A DNA stretch of 64,000 nucleotides from Phytophthora colocasiae (GCA_018806915.1 JAGKQI010000026.1:310001-374000), one strand, 5' to 3'. Numbered from the stretch's first letter, positions 54,620 to 64,000 are shown. Numbers and translations are program-made. The notes: a model not told the origin generated them from the letters alone.

Positions 54620-56285
54620 CTAAAGTTTGGTAGCCTTTGCAGCAGTAGGGAACCGCTTTGTGAACGAGTCGTCGGGGCCCAAACGGAAGCTCCATTTGCG
54701 TGTAGTCGAGTCAAGAACAGCAAACTCTGCACAGAATTCAAATAGTTAGAGCTAGGATCCACAAAAATCATCAGACGTGCGTGTCTTACCAGTCAGGATA
54801 GTCTTAGCGACGTCAGCATCCAACGAGAATTTCTCTACCAGCTCCATCCGCGATACACCGGTGGGTGTCTTGGTCAACTAAAAAGCACACAAGTAATCCA
54901 CACCTGTAAGTTTTTACTGGTAGGTAGATCACAAACGGAAAAGCAAACGTACTGCCTTGATAATATCGTTGCGAGCGCGCACCGTAGTCTCTCCGCGACA
55001 AACCAAGGCACTGCATCAGTCCATTCAACAGACAAAACACGCTTAGCCACAGCAATTCAGTTGTCAACAATTCACTCAAGAGCTTACCTGGCAGGAAGCA
55101 GACGTCCTCGCACGTTCACAGCCACGTGTGTAAGGGCATCCAGCAGCTCCTCCTCACTGCGAGCTGGAAGAAGCTTTGCAAGCGAGTCGAAGTGCATGAT
55201 CTGATCGGTGGCAAGTAGCCGAAGTACATCTGCGTATTTAACATCGATGCCATCAAGCAAACGTCCGGTTACAGGCTCCATCGTCTCATCCTTCTGCTCT
55301 TCGTCCTCTTCATTGGTCCTGTTTATCACGATAGAAAAGTTAAATTATCTCCTACTTCGGTGCAGTAAAAATCATTCGAGAAACAGCACGTACTGCGCAG
55401 GGTTAGTTGGAGGTGCAGGCTTCTGCACTGTTGCCATTGCACGGTACTGCATCGCCTTGATATATTCATCCGGTGTCATAGTGGATACCACCTCCTCTTC
55501 CTTCTCACTAAACAGATTTTCAAACTCATCATCAGCACCTGCGCTCTGTATCCATAAAAGACATGTTAGACACCACCTCAACCACCTTTCAAGCTCAAAA
55601 TTCCTCAACGTACGCTTTTGTCCTGCACCTGGAGCTCGATCCAATTTTCCGCGTCGATCTGTTGTTTCTTGTACGCGTACGAGTTCTGAATAGCCGATAG
55701 AGCGCGTTCTGACTGCTTCTTCTTGAACTGGAACTGCACCTCCTTCATCTCTGCAGGAGGAGGTTCCACCTTCTCCTCCACTTCCATGTCCTCCTCCTCT
55801 TCATTCACAGCATCGTCAATGTGCGACAGACTGGGACGCATCTGCATGACACACGTCAATGGAGTGAGGTGCAGTTGTCCCTGGCGGAAGACGCCCACAG
55901 CGTAATTGGACAGCGCCGGCACATTGGACGACTGCAGTCGCAGGTATTTCTGCTTTAGGTAGTCCTCTGCGTCCTGGTCGAAGTGCTCACTGCGTTGGTC
56001 CACAGCAAAGTCCAACTGCATCAGCTGGTTATTTGGCTTGATGCGCGCACGACGAGGTGGCTCCAGCATTGGGCGGTACGTCGGTCGCAGTGGGAACTGC
56101 ACCATGTAGCTGTTCACCAGCCACGTTTCGGCCAGCCATTCAATCAGTTCAACGTGTTACAGAGAGCTACAACGCAGACATATACAACAGCAATAGACGT
56201 ACAGATTGCGACGCAGCTCATCGGAAAGATGCACGGGGATCTCGCGCACTACGGGGTCGTCGTCCATGGCCACCTGCTTGATCAT
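54620..56285 (-). CDS. RPC5: RNA polymerase III subunit RPC5
   Basis: Seven exons: 56285-56203, 56109-55614, 55545-55394, 55318-55088, 55010-54953, 54877-54790 and 54726-54620; 404 residues. The N-terminus matches the RPC5/Sin family: DDDPVVREIPVHLSDEL, then YMVQFPLRPTYRP (family pattern LYLLQYPLRP), PALSNYAVGVFRQGQLHLTP and an acidic stretch. RPC5 pairs with RPC4 as the TFIIF-like subcomplex of Pol III and takes part in initiation and termination at tRNA and 5S genes. The later exons form short winged-helix-like segments (YADVLRLLATDQIMHFDSL; GVSRMELVEKFSLDADVAK). A second in-frame ATG at 56267 (MDDDP) may be the actual start. Confidence 0.88.
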
Positions 56286-56500
56286 AGCTGTCTATCGTCC
56301 AATGGCTTTTTGGGTGTACTTAAAATATAGATGACATACCTTAAGACTCAGCCAATAGGAAATTGAAACATTTTGATGAAATACTGTGATTGGTGGATTC
56401 TGTAAAAGGACCACACAGCTGACCTAATTGGCGGACGGACACTTTATCTTGTAGCTGCCGAGTATGAGCTCGATCCCTCGCGTCATCGACAGGTACAATG
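56286..56500. promoter_or_regulatory. Divergent promoter with four CCAAT boxes
   Basis: CCAAT at 56299-56303 and 56352-56356, and ATTGG at 56389-56393 and 56427-56431, between RPC5 (-) and the acidic protein gene (+). The spacing of 33-53 bp suggests NF-Y-type binding sites. Activity is inferred. Confidence 0.5.
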
Positions 56501-56582
56501 GACCGTTCAGTAGGTAGATGGATAGAGGAGGCGTCATGGTCCATGTTCTTATAGTGTCGGGGGTCGGAATGAGCGGTAGGCC

Positions 56583-57743
56583 GTGGGGAAAGTCGGAAGA
56601 TCTCACGCATTTTCTTCTTCTCTCAGTGATAGCGACAGCGATGACGTTCCGCTCTCAGCATTGCGTGCTAAAGTCCCAGTGGTTAAGCAGGAGGTGAAGA
56701 CAGAGGTGAAGACTGAAGTAAAGCCTGAAGTAACCAACGGAGCGAGCAATGGCAAGCGACCAGCAGTCGACAGTGACAGCGACGACGATATCCCGATTAG
56801 TGGCCTGGCCAAACGCAAGAAGCTGAAGGTGGACACGAAGGTGAAGACGGAGAAGAAGCCTGTCACCACGCCCAGTTCCCGTTCTACACCGCGAAAGACC
56901 AAGAAAAGGGTAATAAAGGTGCGTCTGGCGTCTGGAGAAGTAGTTTTTTTTCGACGATAGGTACTGATTGTTGGGGTCGTAGATTAAGATCAGACAGCAG
57001 GAGTGCACGGAGGAACTTTACGAGACGCTCAAGGGTCAACTGGCACAGGAACTGCTGTGTCGCTGGTGGTATGCAATGGAATGGCCGCCAGTAAAGAAAT
57101 CTGCATCGGTAGGTGACGAGAAGTCGATGGGTGAGTTATTACTGCAGTTTACTAATGTTGTTGCCCTTGTTGTGTAGAAATTGCATGGCGTTCAGGAGCT
57201 GGACGGATTTCCTGGTGCTTTCATCCGCGTTAAGGTGAGTTCTGCTTCTGTTTTGACGTGTAGAAGGTTGCTTACGTGGATTTTAAATCTACAGGGTGAC
57301 GACTTAGGATCAATCATAGATACCCGTTTGTCCGTCGGGAAGCCGTCGTTCCTGCACTTCTTCGCCATGTCCTCGGAGGAATTGCTAAAACTGCTTCTTC
57401 AAGCTTACGACAAGCAGATGGAGGTGCTGGCTGAGCACGAGGTTCGTTATTGAAGAGGGCGTGTCATCAACGTTATAGTTGACGTTTGAATATTGTCTAT
57501 GTTGTTGATCAGGGGCCAGACACTCCTCTTATGAAGGAGCTGAAGAAACAGCGATCAGCAGCATCTCGTATTGACCCTGACAAGGCGGACCGAAGTGTAC
57601 GGAAGGTGCTGAAGCAGTTTGCTGAGTTGGAGCGAGAGATTAAAGAGGTGCAAGCTCTCGCTCTAAAGGAGGAGGAAGAAGAAGAGGAGGAGGAGGAAGA
57701 CGATGGTGAAGATGACGACGACGACGATACTGCGGAGGACTAG
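56583..57743 (+). CDS. Nuclear-type acidic protein with unknown conserved core
   Basis: Exons: (from an unresolved start) to 56918, 56983-57108, 57178-57234, 57295-57441 and 57513-57743; all later joins are in phase. The first exon frame has no ATG, and a strong acceptor (CTTCTTCTCTCAG, ending about 56628) shows that an upstream exon provides the start. Candidate ATGs lie at about 56538-56571. The N-terminus is a run of acidic-serine units (SDSDSDDVP; DSDSDDDIP) with KQEVKTEVKTEVK, and the tail is almost pure E/D. The core (ELLCRWWYAMEWPPV; LHGVQELDGFPGAFIRVKGD; PSFLHFFAMSSEELLKLLLQ) looks like a conserved globular domain I cannot name. Probably chromatin-associated. Confidence 0.6.
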
Positions 57744-58003
57744 AAGCTTTGCCAGAGGAAAGCAGAACAGTAGGAGGACCTGCATCAACCTCGAAGCGAT
57801 GATCTACAGTACAATCGAGACGCCTAATTGGAAAGAGCAACCAACATTCGTTGCAGCATGCCGAGGTCTGGCCATACAATATACAGTATATTCACGCCAA
57901 CGCGTCAGGTGGGAGTATCTACAATCTGTGACGCTCTTGGAGTGCTTGGTGACTTGTCTTCTAAAACTCAGTCTGGCTGCTGCTTCCTCCGCCAAAAAAA
58001 ACT

Positions 58004-58789
58004 CTACTCCAGTTTGGCACGCAGAGAATTGCGGAAGTACGTGTTGCCCACTCCGCCGATACCGAAAGCAGGTCCGATACGACCCACGCGGGCTAAGACA
58101 GACTTGACGTACTCGCGCTTCACGAAACCCACACGCTGCGCCACCGCGTGTCCCTTGTTGTTGTACAGGTCCAGACCCAGCAGATGCAGCGGCGTGGACA
58201 GGAACTGCACGGCTGCGGGGCAGAAGAGCTGTGCGAAGGTACTGGCCCCCTTCTTCTCCATCACTCCATTGTCCTCGAGCTTCTTGGCCAATACTTTGGG
58301 GGCGTTGAACGACGCAGCGCACGTCATGGAGTCGCGCACAGCAAAGAGGCCAATGGACGTGAGCGGGAAGGCGGCGGGTGCGATGACGCCGAACATTTGA
58401 GCGAAGGCGCGATCTTTGGCAATGCAGAGCGACATATTGACGGCTGTGGTGCTGATGAACTTGGGCATCTGGTTGTCCGTCTCGGCGTATTCACACACGG
58501 AGTCCACGGCGTTGGCGGTGACGTACGTGGCCGTGTACAGACCAAAGATGAGGTGGAACTCGCGCTTGCCCACGAACCTCAGCGGGTGCTTGAGGAAGTC
58601 GATACTGAGCTCCTTAAGGCCGCGACCCAGCGGACGAGCGCCACTAGCGTTCTCGATGATAGCGCGGTCCACAATGGTGATGAAGGGCGCCACTCCGAGC
58701 GATGCAGCCATGGCGGCGGCTGTGTCGACTACGAGCTGCTTGGCGAGCTTTACGGGGCCCTGGGGGTGGTCACTGGAGGTCTCCGCCAT
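58004..58789 (-). CDS. Conserved organellar membrane-type protein, family not named
   Basis: Single exon, 261 residues from ATG 58789; the open frame extends upstream to 59191, but that part is proline/serine-rich without coding character. Hydrophobic helices are at about residues 18-40 (AAAMAASLGVAPFITIVDRA), 75-95 (FHLIFGLYTATYVTANAVD) and 140-160 (FGVIAPAAFPLTSIGLFAVR), with glycine- and proline-rich turns and a basic C-terminus (YFRNSLRAKLE). Similar proteins are conserved in fungi and protists as uncharacterised, probably mitochondrial, multi-pass proteins. I infer a membrane protein of that kind. No transport or enzyme motif is visible. Confidence 0.65.
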   Translation of the reverse strand: MAETSSDHPQGPVKLAKQLVVDTAAAMAASLGVAPFITIVDRAIIENASGARPLGRGLKELSIDFLKHPLRFVGKREFHLIFGLYTATYVTANAVDSVCEYAETDNQMPKFISTTAVNMSLCIAKDRAFAQMFGVIAPAAFPLTSIGLFAVRDSMTCAASFNAPKVLAKKLEDNGVMEKKGASTFAQLFCPAAVQFLSTPLHLLGLDLYNNKGHAVAQRVGFVKREYVKSVLARVGRIGPAFGIGGVGNTYFRNSLRAKLE

Positions 58790-59742
58790 TGAGTTTCGAT
58801 GCAGGAAAAGAGCAAGTGGACGGTGGGGAGGTTGGAGGCTACTGGAAGCGTCTGGACGTCTGTCCACTGGGGCCGAAGTCGAGCGTAGCTGCTCGAAGGC
58901 GCTGGAAAAGCACTGGCCTGGTTTGTGCAATGTGTGACGTGGTGGGGGAGATGGGCAGCACATACAAAAACTAAGATTAAATGCAAAAGCGACCGTCACC
59001 CTCCATTGCTGTGGAGCTTTTTGGCTTGGTGATGCCCAAAATCCTGAGCAGAGCCGCAAGGACTCGTCACCAAGGAAGGGTTTTGTGGCTGTGGGCGACG
59101 TCAAAGGTCTGTGACGTGGCGGTGAACGTGGGCCAGGAGCTCGATCGTCGAATGACGACCTGCAGATCGTTTTGGTGATTGCCACGTTCACTTCAACTTG
59201 CTGCTTGGACCCAAGCTTTGGACTGCATGGATTACCAGTTGGTGAACTTGGACTAACTTACATGTAAAACGATCTTGCTGCTGCCAGACGGGAGCTCAAT
59301 TTGAGCTCAAACCGCCGAGCACATTAGGAAGCGAACGTCGTTATTGTCGGTGGGCGACAGCTCGATGTGACGACTGTATTTGCCGTGTTCAATCGTCTCT
59401 TGATCGGTGGATACTTGTTTAACAAATTGTTAGGGTCAGATTGTATGCTACGTCGTTGTACTTCAGTGTATCGCTCATACGAAAGCTAGCACAAATAAGC
59501 CAACGACAACTCCAGTTCGAGTTCAAGACGATAGATTGTATTCGTAGTAGTTAGGAGGGTTTTCTACTACTACCAACTTCTGGATGCGCATCAGAACGAA
59601 GATAGCAGCTTCACTTGCTTGATCGTACGGGTTCATTCGCTTGACGGCGTACAAGCGACTTGCTTTCGCTTAAAACGAATGAACGGGTAAACGCATGGAA
59701 CTGTTTTCGTTCGAATCGTGTGGGGGGTCTTGAAGGGGCCAT
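58790..59742. other. Intergenic region, no gene seen
   Basis: Promoter side of the 58004-58789 gene, then sequence with only short frames. CGTACGG and TTCGTTC-type short repeats near 59620-59720 lead to the next gene's 3' end. Confidence 0.45.
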
Positions 59743-60000
59743 CTATGGCGTGGGTAAGCAGCCTGCCACGACGCAGGCAGCCATGCACGTCCCCAGCCCG
59801 ATATTGCACCCCAGGATAGCGGGAGCTGCCCCCAGTCCGGCGGTCACCGTGCCGAAGACAGCCCCAGCCCCGGCGTAGCAAGCCACAGCTACAGCGTTGC
59901 ACCCGCTTTGGCATATACCATACGCCAGGGGGCCGGCGTTCACTTCAGGGGTAGCAGCGAGTCCCAGGACCACGATCGCGGCAGCTAATTTCTTCAACAT
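59743..60000 (-). CDS. Small secreted cysteine-containing protein (ZYS3-like)
   Basis: 85 residues from ATG 60000. Signal peptide MLKKLAAAIVVLGLAATP with likely cleavage after VNA. The mature part is about 60 residues: GPLAYGICQSGCNAVAVACY, a glycine/alanine-rich stretch, then AILGCNIGLGTCMAACVVAG. Six cysteines are present in three pairs (CxxxC-type). This alanine/glycine-rich pattern is that of a small secreted family seen in algae (zygote-specific ZYS3), nematodes and fungi, as I recall it; the function is unknown. The frame extends upstream to 60096, but the shorter start gives the best signal peptide. A broken paralogue lies just to the right. Confidence 0.7.
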   Translation of the reverse strand: MLKKLAAAIVVLGLAATPEVNAGPLAYGICQSGCNAVAVACYAGAGAVFGTVTAGLGAAPAILGCNIGLGTCMAACVVAGCLPTP

Positions 60001-60265
60001 CTTGTTGATCGTTAGGCTCTTGAGCAGAATTGAAAGTGAGGTGCGTAACAACGAGCTCAACCAACTGCCGTAGCGAGCACCAAGAAAGTATCTCAACTAC
60101 CAGTGTATTGGTTGACAAACTCTAACGACAAAAGAAGAAAAGCGGTACTCCTTCACGACGTCAAAAGGTGTCAGAGCAGTGAAAGTATCTAGGCTGTCGT
60201 TCCTCTGTGTCAATTTTGCTACTTCGGTCTCAAGTGACAAGGATTTTGAGGTGTCTAAAAAGTTA

Positions 60266-61298
60266 CACCATTGCACGGCGTTATTCACAAAGTGCGCACT
60301 GGAAATCAAACAATGCGCACTCAAATTCACAAAGCGCGCGCTGAAAATCAAAAACACCTGTTATACTTTATACCTTTTAAAGAACATTGATTGTCAAATC
60401 TAATTGGAATTATTATGTACCAACTTCCATGTCAAGCATGCCTAATGCACGTTGATGATGAACCAGTGAGTGGCAACAGGCGCGGTTGCACAGCTCTGGT
60501 GTTACCACCTCCGCAAAGAGAGGGTCAGCAGCCATCTTAAGAAATTCAGAGCGGTGCTCTGTAATCGTTGTTCCTGCCGGTACACGTATGATGGCAGGTC
60601 GTTGCCGTGCAAGAAAACGCTTGACTGCACTTTTGTAGACGGAAAACGTTCTCAATTGGGTTCAACATTGGCGAGTAAGGCCCAAGTTTTAGCATTTCTG
60701 CACCCTCGAATTCTTCTTCATCGAAAACGGCATCGGCGCGAGCGTGACACGGCGCATTGTCGAGCACCACCACCACATTGTCCAGCGAATGTGTCACTCT
60801 GATGTGACGCAAGAAGCGCCGGATGAACTCGTTGGCTAGGTCGGCAGTGAAGGAGCCAAACCGCGACTCTTGGTAAGCAATCCCCCAGGAAGTATCTTTT
60901 CTCCGATCCACCACGCTTTTTCTGCTTGCCACCCAGTCGCCAGACTCTTAGCAGCCTTTATCCACCCCCATGCTGTGCGCTCACCAATATCGTACAGTTC
61001 TGCAGTTTCCTTCCAGTTGCCTTCGCCCTTGGCTACACGCAATACTGCTGCCCGAATGTGGAGGGGGTATCTCTTGTAGCTAGTTGGCATCGCGCCAAAA
61101 TTGAGAATCAAGTGTCGCCAGAGGGAGAGTTTTGCGCCAAACGTGCCGAGCCCAGTCAATAAATCTACTTTATAACTTACAATTTGATGAGTATAAATTC
61201 GTGCAGGTGTTTTTGATTTTCAGCGCGCGCTTTGTGAATTTGAGTGCGCATTGTTTGATTTCCAGTGCGCACTTTGTGAATAACGCCGTGCAATGGTG
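60266..61298 (-). mobile_element. Tc1/mariner-like element, 95-bp perfect terminal inverted repeats
   Basis: 1033 bp. Terminal inverted repeats 60266-60360 and 61204-61298 are identical over 95 bp (CACCATTGCACGGCG...). Flanked by TA on both sides (60264-60265, 61299-61300). Each arm itself contains repeated units (AAAGTGCGCACTG/AATGCGCACTC/AAAGCGCGCGCTG). It carries a broken transposase on the minus strand. Confidence 0.92.
60413..61159 (-). pseudogene. Tc1/mariner (DDE_3) transposase, internally deleted
   Basis: Minus-strand pieces: 61159-60836 has the N-terminal helix-turn-helix (YPLHIRAAVLRVAKGEGNWK, then DIGERTAWGWIKAAK). 60932-60546 has the second half of the catalytic domain (NVVVVLDNAPCHARADAVFD, then MLKLGPYSPMLNPIENVFR), which carries the second catalytic Asp and the final acidic position region. 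60655-60413 has the C-terminal tail in a third frame (VKRFLARQRPAIIRVPAGTT). The first part of the catalytic domain is shortened or missing and the frames do not join, so the element cannot move by itself. Together with perfect repeats this suggests recent mobilisation by a related copy. Confidence 0.82.
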
Positions 61299-61658
61299 TA
61301 GTTGTTGCGCTCATGGTGCTGGGACTCGCCAGCTTATCGAGTGTCCAGGTGATCTGGTTGTCTTCGGAATGTGCCAGGCGGCATGCAATTCCGGTTATGC
61401 AGGGGCTACTTTTCCTGCGATAATTGGTTGCAATGTCACGTTGGGGGCCTGTAATGTCATGTATGACCAGTTGTGCAGCGATTGGGCTAACGCCAACGCC
61501 GTAGTCGGGAATCTGCGAAATGGGGTAAGCGATGTCGTTGATTTACGGATTTGTTTTTCAGCAAATTTAAAGCATGTAAACTACATCTTTTGTCAAAAAA
61601 TTAAGTATTTAACTACTTTTTTTGTCACTCATTATAAGCGCAGGAAGAAGGAGTCAGG

Positions 61659-62100
61659 ATGTTCGTTGTGGTGGGCTCCAAGGAGCCTCTGTACAAGATG
61701 GAGATGCGTGCGCGGCGTGAAGAGAGCGCGCACGTGGACGAGTTCGTGCTGCACGCAGCGTTGGACCTGGTGGACGAGCTCATGTGGACGACGCCAGCCA
61801 TGGCGCTCAAGGTCGTGGATCGATTCAACGACCAGCTCGTTTCTGCGTTCGTGACGGCTTCAGGCGTCAAGTTCCTGCTACTGCACGAGACTCGCAATGA
61901 CGACACCGTCAAAGCTTTTTTCCACGAGGTGCACGAGCTCTACGTGAAGGTGAGGAGAGAATATGAAGTGATATCGCAGCAATATGGATCTAACTGTGTG
62001 CTTTCAGTTGCTGATGAATCCCTTCTACGAATACGACACGCCGATCTCTTCTGAGGTGTTTGATGCGCGGGTGAAGACATTGGCGCGAAGGTACTTGTAA
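61659..62100 (+). CDS. TRAPPC2: TRAPP complex subunit 2 (sedlin)
   Basis: Two exons, 61659-61949 and 62008-62100 (intron 61950-62007); 127 residues. It matches sedlin throughout: MFVVVGSKEPLYKMEMRA, FVLHAALDLVDELMWTTPAM, LKVVDRFNDQLVSAFVTASG, KFLLLHETRNDDTVKAFFHE and LLMNPFYEYDTPISSEVFD. TRAPPC2 is a longin-fold subunit of the TRAPP tethering complex, which activates Rab1 and Rab11-type GTPases in ER-Golgi traffic. An acceptor-like site (AAGCGCAG) just before the start suggests a 5' UTR or short upstream exon. It lies downstream of the transposon-interrupted gene. Confidence 0.93.
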
Positions 62101-62263
62101 ATTTGGCGGGAAAAGTGGATCAATCGACCGATAAAGCAATAAAACAAGGCACACGTGATTGAGGAAGCCGACGCGACTGAGCGTGTTGAAACTAGCTTTC
62201 ATTGCAAAATAGCTCTCTGGTTCATTCGTCCGATTAAGTCTTGGCTGCAAAAAGCCTCTGAAC

Positions 62264-62728
62264 TTAAGCGCGCACAACCTGGCCGGCAATGCGGTCAAGG
62301 TCCTGCTGGCCGTGGCTGGAGATCTTACGGCCGCCCTTGTTCACGCCCTCGGGGCACTTCTCAACGACCTTCATCTCCTCCAGCTGCTGCAGGATGTGAC
62401 GGATGAGACCGCCCGAAGCCTGCTGGAAGTGCTGACGGTGCACACCCTTGCGGGCGGCACCACCGTACACCTTTTTGAGCGAGCCCACACCAGTGTACTG
62501 GCGCAGGTACACCTTACGCGCGATCGAGGCAGCACGGATGTAGTACCAGTCAGGGTCAGCGGGCGAGTACTCCTTGAACGAGGCCGTCTTGACCACGTCC
62601 CACCAGGCGGGGAGCTCGATCTTGCCCGAACGCTTCAGGTGCTCGGCGTAAGCCTTGATGAAGTCAGCGGGCTTCACGTCACGGACCGTCACACCGCGCG
62701 TCACTTCTTCCTCGTCGTAGTCAGCCAT
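62264..62728 (-). CDS. RPS19: 40S ribosomal protein S19 (eS19)
   Basis: Single exon, 154 residues, ATG 62728. Typical eS19: [80 protein letters not shown] and [19 protein letters not shown], ending [21 protein letters not shown] component of the small ribosomal subunit head, needed for 18S rRNA maturation. Strong bias to C/G third positions, as expected of a highly expressed gene. It shares a 640-bp divergent promoter with NOP58. Confidence 0.98.
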   Translation of the reverse strand: MADYDEEEVTRGVTVRDVKPADFIKAYAEHLKRSGKIELPAWWDVVKTASFKEYSPADPDWYYIRAASIARKVYLRQYTGVGSLKKVYGGAARKGVHRQHFQQASGGLIRHILQQLEEMKVVEKCPEGVNKGGRKISSHGQQDLDRIAGQVVRA

Positions 62729-62749
62729 GTTGGAGTTCTGTTATAGTGT

Positions 62750-63369
62750 ACAGGGGACAGAGAGGGTTAAGAACACGTCTGTACCACCGCACTCCCAGGC
62801 GAAACTCTCAGCGCATTGGCATTGAGTCCTCGTCGGTCGAGCAGGACAGTCTCGGTCTTAAGAAACATCGTCATTATAACGCGTCACCCAAAACTCTCAC
62901 GAATTTTACAGTCGCGAGGCGGTACGAATGAGGGGGAAAAGCGGCCACAGAGATACAAACAGACCGTCCCCCCACTACGCATCGCACACCGAGCGGCCCC
63001 ACACTACCAAATAGTTATACACAGCCACTTACTTGTTAGGAGAGGAACTTTGCAACAAATGGGAGAGCTCTGGATGTGGTCGCCAAAGTGTTCGAAGCGC
63101 CACCACCAGTGAAAAGCTACATACAATTTTCAACCAATAGAAGATCTTAAAAGCAACTCTTACTTATTTCGATTGGTTGAAATGGTTAAAATGACTCTGC
63201 AGCCACTCATGCACAACTTCGGATTTAATCGCAAATATGCGAGATCAAAGTTTCGAGTCTGTAACATAGGTTTTGAACTGCTCCATTGGCTGGCCAGCGC
63301 GCACCGGTTCGACGTCGGGATCAGTCGGGAATATAGGACACTAGAGCTAAGTGCAGCCCCTGTTTAACG
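62750..63369. other. Divergent promoter region of RPS19 and NOP58
   Basis: No gene seen. It contains the inverted CCAAT pair at 63128-63182 and TTTATTTCGATTGG-type sequence before NOP58. Short ORFs (62746-63112) lack coding character. Confidence 0.5.
63128..63182. promoter_or_regulatory. Inverted repeat with paired CCAAT boxes upstream of NOP58
   Basis: TTTCAACCAAT at 63128-63138 is mirrored exactly by ATTGGTTGAAA at 63172-63182, with a 33-base spacer. Both arms contain CCAAT, so paired NF-Y-type sites are likely. Inferred role. Confidence 0.5.
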
Positions 63370-64000
63370 ATGTTGGTTCTATTTGAGACTGCCGCGGGTC
63401 ACGCGCTGTTCAAGGTGCAGGATGAGGCCAAGCTGGCCAGCGCCGATGACGTGTTCAAGCACTTCTCGACGCCCGAGAAGGCCGCCAAAGTGCTGAAGCT
63501 AAAGGGCTTCAATGCCTTCAAGGACACGACGGAGGCTGTGGCTGCTGCCACCGACATGGTGGACGGAAAGATGGGCAAGACGCTCAAGAAATTTTTGAAG
63601 AAGAACGTGGTGGATGCTGGACTCAAGGACAAGTTGGCTGTGTCGGACAAGGCACTCGGATCGCTCATTAAGGAGAAGCTCAGCATCTCCTGTGTTAACG
63701 ACTCAGCTGTCAACGAGGTCATGCGTGGTATCCGTGCCAACATGGACACGCTCATTACGGGTCTGGAGGACGACGACCTGAAGGCCATGACGCTCGGTCT
63801 GTCGCACTCGCTCTCGCGCTACAAACTCAAGTTTAGCGCCGACAAGGTGGACACGATGATCGTGCAGGCTATTGGTCTGCTGGATGAGCTGGACAAGGAA
63901 ATCAACACGTACTCCATGCGTGTGCGTGAGTGGTTCGGCTGGCACTTCCCTGAGATGGGCAAGATCGTCACGGACAACCTGCAGTACGCCAAGTGCGTGT
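63370..64000 (+). CDS. NOP58: NOP58 box C/D snoRNP core protein, 5' part
   Basis: Starts at ATG 63370 (MLVLFETAAGHALFKVQDE) and runs off the right edge, 210 codons seen. Matches NOP58: VFKHFSTPEKAAKVLKLKGF, TLKKFLKKNVVDAGLKDKL, SISCVNDSAVNEVMRGIRAN, LSHSLSRYKLKFSADKVDTM, VQAIGLLDELDKEINTYSMR and VREWFGWHFPEMGKIVTDN. NOP58 with NOP56 binds box C/D snoRNAs and fibrillarin in the nucleolus for 2'-O-methylation of rRNA. The Nop domain and KKE/D tail lie beyond the window. NOP56 is excluded by the N-terminal sequence. Confidence 0.95.
   Translation, partial: MLVLFETAAGHALFKVQDEAKLASADDVFKHFSTPEKAAKVLKLKGFNAFKDTTEAVAAATDMVDGKMGKTLKKFLKKNVVDAGLKDKLAVSDKALGSLIKEKLSISCVNDSAVNEVMRGIRANMDTLITGLEDDDLKAMTLGLSHSLSRYKLKFSADKVDTMIVQAIGLLDELDKEINTYSMRVREWFGWHFPEMGKIVTDNLQYAKCV

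Larger units (their letters stand above)
60241..61512 (+). pseudogene. Second ZYS3-like gene, interrupted in its signal peptide by a transposon
   Basis: Plus-strand paralogue of the previous gene. Left of the transposon (60241-60265) the frame reads EVSKKL. Right of it (61299 on) it continues VVALMVLGLASLSS, together a signal peptide like MLKKLAAAIVVLGLA. Further on, a shifted frame carries VVFGMCQAACNSGYAGA and PAIIGCNVTLGACNVM, matching the cysteine pairs of the intact gene. The ATG is not present in the expected place, there is a shift near 61345, and part of the middle is missing, so it is a dead copy beyond the insertion. The two copies face each other (tail-to-tail orientation is not kept: - then +). 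Confidence 0.6.

Noticed and set aside
58148..58792. 214-residue plus-strand ORF opposite the membrane-type gene
   Set aside because: Glycine/glutamate-rich antisense shadow; the minus strand has the good start, length and helices.

Overview
The window is nuclear DNA of an oomycete, most likely Phytophthora or a close relative. I infer this from short introns (about 55-80 bp, GTRNGT donors), high coding GC, Gypsy pol genes with chromodomains, a START/FYVE-type protein, an LRR receptor-like kinase-fold protein, and genes of a flagellated eukaryote (WDR31-like, BBIP1-like). No species is assigned.

Positions 1-31 kb are a transposon-rich block. It starts with a left-truncated Gypsy element (pol, LTR at 4415-4835) that runs through a single LTR into a second truncated copy (gag, 4893-5841). 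A pogo-like relic at 6242-6857 sits in another terminal-repeat fragment whose empty site is present at 35365-35425. Small degenerate or orphan genes follow: a SANT plus DOT1-like methyltransferase relic, a coiled-coil protein and an ADP/ATP carrier relic. Next is a large piggyBac-like transposase gene with two N-terminal chromodomains (12187-15882). From 17.6 to 30.2 kb a pair of about 1-kb inverted arms with tandem-repeat outer ends encloses a nearly full Gypsy element (19530-27832). That element has 458/451-bp LTRs, a 5-bp target duplication CCGAA and an antisense ORF overlapping the 3' end of pol. Its sequence is packed with short perfect hairpins.

Positions 31-64 kb are a gene-dense, mostly single-copy region. 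In order: P-loop kinase-like protein; a sarcoglycan-like membrane protein broken by frameshifts; a bZIP factor; an LRR receptor pseudokinase with one-repeat exons; a WDR31-like protein; a LYR protein; a cis-prenyltransferase pseudogene; GET4; BBIP1; ESF1; a START/zinc-finger protein; a GRIP-domain golgin; ORC6; RPC5; an acidic nuclear-type protein; a conserved membrane-type protein; a small secreted cysteine-containing protein; a paralogue of it interrupted by a 1033-bp Tc1/mariner-like element; TRAPPC2; RPS19; and the 5' part of NOP58. Most are housekeeping genes of rRNA synthesis, translation, membrane traffic and cilia, set close together with short shared promoters. They form no single pathway.

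Single-base frameshifts recur in the repeats and in one apparently single-copy gene. Some may be assembly errors rather than real decay.
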